From: Nelumbo lutea
Lineage: Eukaryota > Streptophyta > Magnoliopsida > Proteales > Nelumbonaceae
Direction of reading: 5' to 3'
DNA: 64,000 nt
NCBI GenBank assembly: GCA_022828595.1
Contig: JAKGHH010000003.1
Location: 58,641,759-58,705,758, forward strand
The position numbers and the translations under genes were made by a program. Numbering within the stretch: position 1 is the stretch's first letter; the number at the start of each line of letters is the position of its first letter. Below are positions 32,703-41,306 of this stretch, one piece after another. The notes beneath the pieces were generated by a model. That model was not told where the DNA came from and made no database searches. It worked only from the letters and a program-made list of their open reading frames with translations.

Positions 32703-32951
32703 AAACTAGGTGAGAAAATTGTTGATGACACCATATAATTTTGTGAGGGAGATGATATTGACTTGGGTGAGAAATTTGAAAGTGGTGATCTTAGTGTTTG
32801 AGAGGATGTCAAATCGGAAAATTAATTTCAATAAGAGCTGTGTGGTGGGGATCAATATGGATGAAAGAGAGGTGTTAGAGTGTGCAACTATTTTGGGTTG
32901 TGAAGTTTCCTAGTGGCCAATGAATTATCTATGATTAACCTTGGGAGGAAA

Positions 32952-33181
32952 TGTTGGGACACAAACTAAAGAAATACAAGTGTACAAGAAAAGGCCACGA
33001 CAGCCTTTAAAGATTGTAACTAACAGCCAACCACTAGACCAAAGATTGTAACAAACTAGACAAGTGGACTGACAAGTGGAGAGGCTGGTACAACAGAACT
33101 GTAACAGCTGTATAACAACAGTGTATAAATAACGACAGGCTATAATCGAATGGGATTATCGAATTGGGAATACAACCTCTC

Positions 33182-33213
<32 letters not shown>

Positions 33214-33266
33214 ATTCTGGAGGCAGGCTCCCTCGAAAGAGTCCCTGAGTTAGGTAGTTCCTAACA
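32952..33266 (+). repeat. 5' LTR of chromovirus, 315 bp
   Basis: TGTTGGGACAC...CCTAACA. Contains TATAAATAAC at about 33124 (possible TATA box of the element) and a CT run of about 25 bases near 33189-33213. Five transitions against the 3' LTR. Confidence 0.95.
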
Positions 33267-33269
33267 AGT

Positions 33270-33281
33270 TGGTATCTGAGC
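33270..33281 (+). other. Primer-binding site of chromovirus
   Basis: TGGTATCTGAGC begins three bases after the 5' LTR. It matches the plant initiator tRNA-Met complement TGGTATCAGAGC except for one base. Confidence 0.88.
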
Positions 33282-33296
33282 TAATTCAGAGCCAAG

Positions 33297-33890
33297 ATGC
33301 CAAGCACAAGATCATCAGCAATGGAGAACAGAGTCGATTACATGGAAGGAGAAATGCAAAGAATATCAGCCGATGTCAAAGAAATCAAAGAAAGCTTTGC
33401 ATCCTTGCTGGAAAGACTGGCACAGGCACCACCTGCGCAAATTCAGGAAGAACGCAGTGACACCAGTCATCGAAGTGGATCAAGAACTGCAAGAATCGAG
33501 TTTCCCATCTTCACAGGAGGAGATCCCACTTCCTGGCTTCTGCGAACAGAAAGATACTTCGATTACCATGACACACAAGGCCCTGATTGTGTTCCACTAG
33601 CCTCTGCACACCTGGAAGGAGAGGCGATCGTTTGGTACCAATGGTACCGGCGACGACACCCAAGGGTCACATGGGCCGACTTCACCGACGCCTTAACCAT
33701 GCGATTTGGGGCTCAGCCTTTGAAAATTATGACGAAAGCCTCGCTAAGCTACGACAGACCAGCTCCGTCCAAGATTATCAGATGGCGTTTGAAAGATTGG
33801 CAGTGTGCGTGCAAGGCTGGCCAGAAAACGCGCTTGTCGGCAGTTCTGTTGGTGGACTTAAGGAGAAATTGCGGCTGGACCTGGTGTAAC
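33297..33890 (+). pseudogene. chromovirus gag (frameshifted)
   Basis: Begins MPSTRSSAMENRVDYMEGEM and carries FPIFTGGDPTSWLLRTERYF, HLEGEAIVWYQWY and VTWADFTDALTMRFG, the Retrotrans_gag core. Near 33720 the frame slips by one base, after which SVQDYQMAFERLAVCV and GLKEKLRLDLV continue in another frame (33587-33889). The knuckle CYACGDKFGPDHCCK lies downstream near 34030-34080 after more stops. Confidence 0.88.
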
Positions 33891-33999
33891 CAACCAAGAA
33901 CTTGGAATCTTGGGTAAACTAGAGCCCAGATCAGGAGTAGGAATCATAGGCAAGGATGCCAGCTCTGGTTCAGGCCTCGGCTCGACCAAGAGGTTAAAC

Positions 34000-34679
34000 T
34001 GGGCTGAGATGTAAGCCCGACGAGAAAAGGGCCTTTGCTATGCATGTGGAGACAAGTTTGGGCCGGACCATTGCTGTAAGGTCCCGCAAGTTTTCTTCCT
34101 GCAACCTGAAACTGAATATGTCGAGCAGTCAGCCGACATTGAGGAGCCAAGGGATGACCAAGAATGGGTACCAGGGACAAAGGAATACCCGGAAGTATCC
34201 CTGCAAGCCTTGATCGGTCTTGCTTCTTCTCAAACGATGCGAGTAACCGGACTGATACAGGGGCGCCATGTATCGGTTCTGATAGACAGTGGCAGCACCC
34301 TCAATTTCATCACCCAAACCTTGGTCAGGCAACTAGGGGTTCCAGTCAACCATGTGCAGCCTTTTGGGTGCATGTAGCTAATGGGAGCAACCTGGTATGT
34401 GACAGTACGTGCACAGAATTAAAGATAAGGATACAAGGACATGAGTTCGAGGTGGATCTACACCCCCTAGAAATTAGTGGAGCAGATGTCGTTCTCGGAG
34501 TCCATTGGTTAAGGCAACTAGGGCCGGTGATATGTGATTGGGCCCGCCTCACCATGGATTTCCAAATGGGCAGCTCACAGGTACATATTCAAGGGCAACG
34601 ATCTAAGGGCCCAGGACTTATCAGCCTCGCCTCCCTAAGGAAGCAAGTAGCAGACCCAACCCACATCGTTTTAATGTAG
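34000..34679 (+). pseudogene. chromovirus zinc knuckle and aspartic protease
   Basis: Knuckle CYACGDKFGPDHCCK, then GLIQGRHVSVLIDSGSTLNF near 34255-34315, with the DSG catalytic triplet intact. The frame then shifts near 34365: WVHVANGSNLVC and DVVLGVHWLRQLGPVICDW are read in frame 34164-34679. In intact elements the protease matures the polyprotein. Confidence 0.85.
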
Positions 34680-34772
34680 ATAGACTCCCACACAAATGGT
34701 CCCATTCTAGCCCAAGAAAGCAGATCCGAAGAGGGCCGCACACAACTATAGCCTCTCCTTCAGAAGTTCTGA

Positions 34773-36363
34773 GTGATCTTCCAAGAACCTAAGGAACTAC
34801 CACCAAAGCGTGCCCATGACCATCACATCCCCTTGCTGCCCGGGGCTGCACCTACAAATGTAAAGCCCTATCGTTACCCCTATTTTAAGAAACTGGAAAT
34901 TGAGAGGCAAGTGCAAGAGATGCTTGATAGAAAAATCATACAACCCAGCCAAAGCCCATTTTCCTTGCCAGTATTACTTGTGAAAAAGAAGGATGGGACG
35001 TGGTAGTTTTGCATAGACTATAGGGCACTGAACAATATCACTGTGAAGGATCGGTTTCCGATACCAGTAATCGATGAACTACTGGATGAACTTGGCAGGG
35101 CCACCATATTCTCTAAACTAGACTTGAGATCGGGATATCGTCGAATTCGGGTCCATGAAGGAGACATCCACAAGACTGCCTTTTGTACACACGAAGGGCA
35201 TTATGAATTCCTGGTTATGCCGTTTAGGCTGACCAATGCGCTAGCTACATTCCAGGCCCTTATGAATGACATATTTCGACCCCATTTGCGCAAATTTATA
35301 CTTGTATTTTTTGATGACATACTTGTATATAGTGCTACATGGGACGAACACCTAATACATCTACAAATCACCTTGGAATTGTTAAGGACTCATAAGCTCC
35401 TTGCAAAGGAGTCAAAGTGCGCATTTGGACAAACACAAGTACATTATTTGGGGCACGTGGTCGAGAACGACAGGGTAGCAGCAAACCCGGAAAAGATCTC
35501 AAGCATGACAAAATTGGCCCCGACCTCAAAATGTTAAGGAGTTACGAGGCTTCTTGGGATTAACAGGATACTACCGGCGATTCATTAGAGGGTATGGACT
35601 GATTGCTGCCCCCTTGACCAGTTTGCTTAAGAAAGATGGGTTCTGCTGGACTAAGGAGGCCCAACAGGCCTTCGAGACACTCAAGACAACTATCTCCTCC
35701 CCGCCAATGCTCGCACTTCCCGACTTCTCAAAGGACTTCATCATTGAATGTGATGCATCAAGCCAAGGGGTGGGTGCAATCCTCATGCAAGAAGAAAGAC
35801 CATTAGCATTTTTCAGCAAGGCAATGACCGCACAAAAATGGGCCAAACCAGTATATGAACGCAAATTGATAGCAATTGTTCTTGCAGTTCAGAGATGGCG
35901 TCCTTATCTCCTGGGAAGGAGATTCATCATACGAACTGACCACCAGAGCCTGAAATTTCTGTTGGAACAGTCCGTACTCTCCCCGGAACAGCAGCGATGG
36001 ATAGCCAAATTACTTGGCTACGATTATGTCATTAAATACAAGGCCGGGCATGCTAACAAGGTGGCAGATGCATTGTCACGTCAGCCACAACTGTTCCCAT
36101 TACTTCTCACGGGCCCTACATGTTCCATCATGGGACAGCTAAGGGAGGAAGCTGTAAGGCACCCACAACTGTGCAAGCTGCGCGCAGAGATCCAAGAAGA
36201 TCCTACTAGCAACCCAGGGTACACAGTGGAAAACAACTTGCTACTATATAAACGCCGAATGGTGATACCACAGGATTCAGCCCATATTCAGCAGCTCCTG
36301 GAATTGTTCCACTCATCCCCAACAGGAGGGCACTTAGGATCCTACACACTTACAAGAGACTAG
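34773..36363 (+). pseudogene. chromovirus RT and RNase H
   Basis: RT motifs run HHIPLLPGAAPTNVKPYRY, LPVLLVKKKDGTW, then a TAG at 35004-35006, then [60 protein letters not shown] and the active site FFDDILVYS near 35310 (usual FYDD). A one-base insertion near 35525 shifts to frame 35554-36363, which holds ELRGFLGLTGYYRRFI, FIIECDASSQGVGAILMQ and FIIRTDHQSLKFLLEQ (RNase H), then LLELFHSSPTGGHLGSYTLT, the start of the integrase zinc module. FGLTNAP changed to FRLTNAL suggests loss of function. Confidence 0.93.
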
Positions 36364-36386
36364 CCACCCAATTCCATTGGAAAGGC

Positions 36387-37646
36387 ATGAGAAATTCGGT
36401 CCAAAAATTCATAGCCAAATACGTCATTTGCCAGAAAAATAAGGCGGATACCCAGTCTCCAGCGGGACTGCTACAACCACTCCCAATCCCGACACAAGTA
36501 TGGGCAGATATATCCATGGACTTTATAACAGGACTCCCCCTTTCCTATGGCAAGTCCGTCATTCTCGTAGCAGTTGATAGATTCACCAAATACGTCTCCA
36601 TGGTTGCTGAAATTTTTACTAAGAAGGTGGCATGACTGCATGGTACCCCCAACTCTATTGTCTCCGACTGCGACCCTATCTTTATGAGTCAATTCTGGGC
36701 AGAATTTTTTTGACTACAAGGAGTGCAACTCTTAAAATCTACCAGCTATCACCCTCAAACAGATGGACAGACTGAAGTGGTCAACCGGAGTTTGGAAACC
36801 TACCTAAGGTGCTATGCAGGGGAAAGGCCCCGCCAGTGGCTCAAGTGGCTTCATTGGGCAGAATGGTGGTACAATACCACATATCACAGTGCAGCCGGAA
36901 TGACTCCCTTCCGGGCTCTATATGGTCGGGACCCAGCTCCCCTACTTCCCTATGAGAAGGGGTCTACAACAGTAGCCGCAGTAGAAGACCAACTCCTCCA
37001 ACGAGATAGGGTGTTACAAGATCTCAAATCCCACCTCCAGCGAGCCCAACAATGCATGGCGTACTCCTACAACAAAAGACATAGGCCTGCCCAGTACCAA
37101 GTCGGGGAGCAAGTCTTCCTTAAATTACAACCATACAAGCAGGTTTCAGTAGCAGGCCACCGGTGGAACAAACTGAGCTCGAGGTACTTCGGCCCATTTC
37201 GGATTGTGGAGTGCATCAGATCAGTGGCATACAGGCTGGACCTCCCAGCAACATCAAAATTACATCCTGTATTCCATGTATCCCTATTAAAGACATGGCC
37301 AAAAACAGGAGCAATAACAACCACCACCCTCCCATCATTCTCGGAAGAGGGCCAAGTTCAAACTGAGCCCACTCAGATAACAGATTTCAGGTGGATACGC
37401 AAAGGGAATCACATCGAACCAGAAGCCTTGGTGGTATGGTCAGGCTTCCCAATTGAGGATGCAACTTGGGAACCTTACTTGGAGTTACAGAACAGATTCC
37501 CACATCTTGACCTTGAGGGCAAGGTCGAATTTAAGGGAGGAGGGACTGTTGGGACACAAACTAAAGAAATACAAGTGTACAAGAAAAGGCCACAACAGCC
37601 TTTAAAGATTGTAACTAACAGCCAACCACTAGACCAAAGATTGTAA
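36387..37646 (+). pseudogene. chromovirus integrase and chromodomain
   Basis: Integrase: YVICQKNK (zinc module end), WADISMDFITGLPLSYGKSV (first Asp), SIVSDCDPIFMSQFW (second Asp), TSYHPQTDGQTEVVNRSLET (Glu). TGA stops at about 36633 and 36710 divide it. The long frame 36723-37646 continues through RALYGRDPAPLLPY, LQPYKQVSVAGHRWNKLSSR, LHPVFHVSLLKTW, and a chromodomain ALVVWSGFPIEDATWEPYLE. Chromodomains of this kind guide integration to marked chromatin (known for the group). The frame runs over the PPT and ends inside the 3' LTR. Confidence 0.93.
37533..37546 (+). other. Polypurine tract of chromovirus
   Basis: AAGGGAGGAGGGAC directly before the 3' LTR start at 37547; the expected primer site for plus-strand synthesis. 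Confidence 0.9.
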
Positions 37647-37776
37647 CAAACTAGACAGGTGGACTGACAAGTGGAGAGGCTGGTACAACAGAACTGTAAC
37701 AGCTGTATAACAGCAGTGTATAAATAACAACAGGCTATAATCGAATGGGATTATCGAATTGGGAATACAACCTCTC

Positions 37777-37819
<43 letters not shown>

Positions 37820-37869
37820 CTGGAGGCAGGCTCCCTCGAAAGAGTCCCTGAGTTAGGCAGTTCCTAACA
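37547..37869 (+). repeat. 3' LTR of chromovirus, 323 bp
   Basis: Matches the 5' LTR apart from five transitions and a CT run longer by 8 bases (33 against 25). It ends CCTAACA, followed by the GGAAA target copy. Confidence 0.95.
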
Positions 37870-39820
37870 GGAAACCTGAGAAATGTGATATTCTGGAACC
37901 CAGTGGTGGATAGGTTGACAAAATTATTACCCCCTTGGAAAAGGAATTATCTTTAATTAGGTGGAAGAATAACATTGATCAAATCAACTCTGGCCAATTT
38001 GCCTATGTACTTTTTATCAGTTTTCAAGATTCTTGTGAGGATTTGTAGAAGCCTAGAGAAGTTAACGAGGGATTTCTTGTGGGAACCTGGGGAGGAAAGG
38101 AAGGGCCATAGGGTTAGGGGCGAAGTGGTAAGGAAAAGCAAGGAATTTGGTGGCTTAGGGATTGGGAACATCTAGAAAAAGGAATATGGCTTTGTTAGGA
38201 AAATGGTTGTGGAGATTACTGATGGATAGGTATAAATTGTAGACAAAGGTGATCTTTAGCATCCATGGGCTGGCGGCTGATGGCTGGGATGCGGGAATTT
38301 AGGCTCGAGCAAATAGTGTGTCATGTTGGAAATCTATTCACACCAACCTTTAATATTTCCTACCCTTCGTTAGGTATAACTTGTGCTCTAGGAATTTGGT
38401 AAGGTTTTGGGAACATGTGTGGGTGGGGTTTTTACCAATTAAAGGTCAATTTCCATCATTATTTTCCCTTTCCAGCTACAAAAATGAGCTTGTTTCCACT
38501 TTTTTGTCCTCTTTTGGTCTAGGGCCTAAGCTTGATTTGGACCTGGGGTTTAGATGGGGATTTAGAGAATTAGATTTGGACAATGTTTTGGCTTTGATTC
38601 AAATTCTTTAAAAGGTTTTCTTGGATCCGTCTAAGTTGGAATTTCGGATTTGGACCCTCTCCTCCTCTAGTTCCTATACTTGCACCTCCTTCTTCAAAGC
38701 CATAAGTACAACCTTCTTCTAGTCCTGGGCATTCTTTCCCTGTTAAACTAGTGTGGGAGAAGCTAGTCTTGCCAAGGGTTGGGGCACCGTGTCGGAAAAT
38801 AGTCTTGGAGAGAATTAACACTTGCACTTCAAAGAAAGAAGCCTTTTGGTGATTGTACCTAACTGGTGTATTCTTTGCAAAGCCAATGGTGAGTTTTGTT
38901 ACCACTTATTAATCTCTTGCCCCTTTGTTTCTTTTATTTGGGTTTGGTTTCTCTCTCTGTTTGGCTGTAGGTGGACTCCCCCACCAAAATCTACAAAGCC
39001 TCTTTGATTCTTCTGCTGGTGGTTGGACAAAGAAGAGGGGAAGAATATTGTGGAGATGTACAAGAGTGGCGGTTTGCTGGACAATTTGGGAGGAAAGAAA
39101 CCAAAGAATATTTGCTGAAAAGGAGAGAAGCAGAGAGGCAATCATAGAAGTGATTACTTCTAGGGTGGTTCATTGGGTAAAAACAGTGGAGATTTTAATG
39201 ACATTTACATGGGGACTCTACTGAATAATTGACAGGAAGCGGCAGCCTCAGCTCCAAGCAGAAGTATTGCTCGCCCTCTATGGTCTCTGCCTTGTGCAGG
39301 TTTCATCAAGCTAAACTTTGATGACAACAGTGAAGGTAACCCTGAACCTTCAAGGATTGGAGTTTTTAGATTGGCGGAAGGTTTAGTCATTGCTCTGTTT
39401 TCTGGCCCAATTGGTGTTGGGGATTCATTGAGAGAAGAAATTTTGGCTTTGATGGAGGGTGTGAAAAGGGCCAAGGAACTAAATGTTAACAAGCTGATCA
39501 TTGAAGGAAACTCTAAAGTGGTAATAGAATGGTTAGGGAAGGAAGATGATAGCATGTGGACATACAACAATGAACCAAGACAATTCAAGTGGTTGACTCA
39601 GGGTATGGAGGTGAGACTGCAGTGGCTAAAAAAATGCACCAAATTCATTTGCAGATGCAATTGCTAAACAATGGGTGGGAAGAAATCATTTGCTTTGGGC
39701 TACTTTATAATTTTTGTATCTCTCTAGGGGAGAGTTAAGACTTAAGCGTGTTTACCTCTCCCCACCATTGTACTTGAATCATATCTTTTAATGAAAATTT
39801 CTGTTATATTGATAAAAAAA

Positions 39821-40060
39821 TATGGGCATTTTCTTGTACCCACTCATTGTACCCTTCAGGCCCACTCTTGGGCTAGCCCTCCTTAATATACTTCAATTTT
39901 CTTCTCCCAATCAATGAAACTGATACCAACTTCGCCCATGGTACATAATTGGTACCATTAAGCTTGACTGTAGTCAATTGGGAATTTAAAATATGTTGCT
40001 GTAACACAACAGCAGATTTAAGTCCACCATTGGATGAAGCCATCAGGCCACAGAGACCAA
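39821..40060 (-). pseudogene. copia gag N-terminal part
   Basis: The minus strand reads MASSNGGLKSAVVLQQHIFN and VKLNGTNYVPWAKLVSVSLI, GRRKLKYIKEG, then GYNEWVQENAH up to the LINE poly-A. This is the start of copia gag; it continues at 32702 on the other side of the LINE. A stop follows KEG. Confidence 0.85.
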
Positions 40061-40490
40061 AAGGGGAAAAAAGGGAACACTGCTCACTGCTAACAATTAC
40101 TCAAGAAGGCTCTTTAGTCGTAAAAAAAAAAGCAAAGCTGGAATTCTACCGTGCCCAATTTTCAGCACTGAAAAACCAACAAAAAAAATAAAAAAACAAA
40201 CACCACCTACTTGAATCACTAGGACAACCTCATAACCACACACAATCAGGTTGCTTCTACACCACATCACACCACTTGATCACCACAATTGATAGAGAAC
40301 TGGGATGATTAGGAACATCGAAACAAACCCCTCTTCAGGCTGCTTATTAGAGGCAGTCTAGGAAACCACCTGAAAACTGTCAATGATTGAAACCTGAGGC
40401 ATGGATGCCTCCTACACCCAAAACAGAGAGGAAGTACTCTCAATGGAAAGGTTTCTTCTGACGTCAAAAGCAATCTAGGTCGATTAGAGG

Positions 40491-40503
40491 TGCTCTGATA
40501 CCA
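40491..40503 (-). other. Primer-binding site of the intron-1 copia element
   Basis: The minus strand reads TGGTATCAGAGCA, a perfect 13-base match to the initiator tRNA-Met complement, directly after the LTR end TTACA. Confidence 0.9.
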
Positions 40504-40739
40504 TGTAATCTTCTATAGACAGCAACAAAAGAAGAGGAAAAATAAAGATAAAATGAAAAAGAAGGATCCGGTTGAGAGAAGACTAGACTCCCCCAACTGT
40601 CGACCCTTGTACTTTATTTCATAACTTAAAGTGAAATTACAAGATTGCCCTTAAGTTACAGTAAGAAAAATAGTAAACAGCCTAACAAAAACAGGAAGAC
40701 AATTATACCCCTGCCAACTAAACTTTATTACTTTTAACA
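40504..40739 (-). repeat. 5' LTR of the intron-1 copia element
   Basis: The minus strand starts TGTTAAAAGTAATAAAG and ends AGATTACA before the PBS. The outer limit at 40739 is the best TG...CA reading; no second LTR remains to confirm it. Confidence 0.7.
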
Positions 40740-41219
40740 CAATTTAAATATATATGTTAGTAAATGCTTAAAATTTATATTGTATCTATCAGTAAAGTTG
40801 GTTTAGATGTTGTGTTTTTATCAAATTGTTATATGTTTAAGTTTCATACAAGTTATTTTCCTTTTTTTTTGAGGATCATAACAGTTATTTTCAATTCATT
40901 TGTTAATGAAGTACAATGTTAAAGTCATTTTGGTTCATTTTAGTAATAATACATAATATTTTGATCATTTTTAGTTTAATCTATTAATACTATTCAACAT
41001 CCAATTGCAATTCAAATTCAATTTGAATTTTTGATACAAATCCGAAGGATAAGGTCCAGTTCAAATTTAAATACAAATGAATCACATTTGGACCTGCCTA
41101 TATCCGATTCGATTCGATCTGTTTACAGCCCTACATGTAGCTGAGACTGCAAGGTCAATATCTTTAAATACTTTTGTAACATCAGCATCATGACTAATTT
41201 TTTGTTTTGTTCATTGCAG
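40740..41219 (+). other. Right remnant of intron 1 with acceptor
   Basis: AT-rich. Near 41040-41130 it holds CCAATTCAAATTC/GATTCGATTCGATC wording like other inverted-repeat elements. Ends with the pyrimidine-rich TTTTTTGTTTTGTTCATTGCAG acceptor region (last base 41219). Confidence 0.6.
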
Positions 41220-41306
41220 CTAGCATGCAGAGATTATCCTCATCCACGGCATTTGTGTGCTAAATTTCCTTTTAGTTCTACTCCACATGAAAAATACTGT
41301 GACCTG
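41220..41306 (+). CDS. RIN13-like plant protein, exon 2 (29 codons)
   Basis: Encodes LACRDYPHPRHLCAKFPFSS and TPHEKYCDL in phase 0 at both ends. The acceptor is TTGCAG before 41220 and the donor GTATGT at 41307. The DYPHPRHLC...HEKYC wording is the most conserved block of the family as I recall it. The Cys and His residues, with those at the start of exon 3, suggest a zinc-binding module (inference). The exon is too short for ordinary ORF detection. Confidence 0.85.

Larger units (their letters stand above)
32952..37869 (+). mobile_element. Ty3/gypsy chromovirus (Reina-like), 4918 bp, complete with LTRs
   Basis: Two LTRs (315 and 323 bp) with TG...CA ends, 5-bp target duplication GGAAA at 32947-32951 and 37870-37874, PBS matching initiator tRNA-Met, PPT, and gag-PR-RT-RH-IN-chromodomain order. 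Short LTRs, total size near 5 kb and a C-terminal chromodomain suggest the Reina lineage (inference). LTRs differ by five substitutions and an 8-bp change in a CT repeat. The polyprotein is broken by frameshifts near 33720, 34365, 35525 and 36362 and stops at 35004, 36633 and 36710, so it is non-autonomous. Confidence 0.95.
32703..39820 (+). mobile_element. L1-type LINE, 5'-truncated, split by a chromovirus
   Basis: LINE sequence occupies 32703-32951 and 37870-39820. The left part has an RT region with VDDT-like box and ERMSNRKINFNKSCVVGINM. The right part continues LRNVIFWNPVVDRLTKLLPP, ITLIKSTLANLPMYFLSVF, FLWEPGEERKGHR, zf-RVT wording (CILCKANGEFCYHLLISCPF), WTIWEERNQRIFAEKERS, and an RNase H region (39371-39667, FSGPIGVGDSLREEILAL, IEGNSKVVIEWLGKE). 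It ends in an A-run at 39814-39820. 5'-truncated within the RT. It sits in copia gag; target duplication is very short or absent. Confidence 0.88.
29245..40739 (-). mobile_element. Ty1/copia retrotransposon, minus strand, split by nested insertions
   Basis: Read right to left: 5' LTR 40504-40739, PBS 40491-40503, gag N terminus about 39821-40060, then (after the LINE block) gag middle and end 31880-32702, protease 31440-31853, integrase 30843-31440, then (after another insertion) the integrase/RT spacer 29245-29771. RT, RNase H and 3' LTR are missing at the left, so the element is deleted there. Frames across the LINE join as EWVQENAH and MTSLWNRMENH, which are adjacent in intact copia gag. 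Lies in antisense orientation within intron 1 of the host gene. Confidence 0.88.
28944..41219 (+). other. Intron 1 of the RIN13-like gene (12276 bp, GC-AG)
   Basis: The donor is CAG|GCAATG at 28944 and the acceptor is TTCATTGCAG ending at 41219; both flanking codons are in phase 0. The intron is filled with a minus-strand copia element, an L1 LINE inside its gag, a chromovirus inside the LINE, and a further inserted element with a MITE. Unique-looking intron sequence remains only at about 28944-29245 and 40740-41219. Confidence 0.7.

Noticed and set aside
32697..32706. Target duplication of the LINE in copia gag
   Set aside because: At most two or three bases (AT/ATA) could match across 32702 and 39821, too few to claim.
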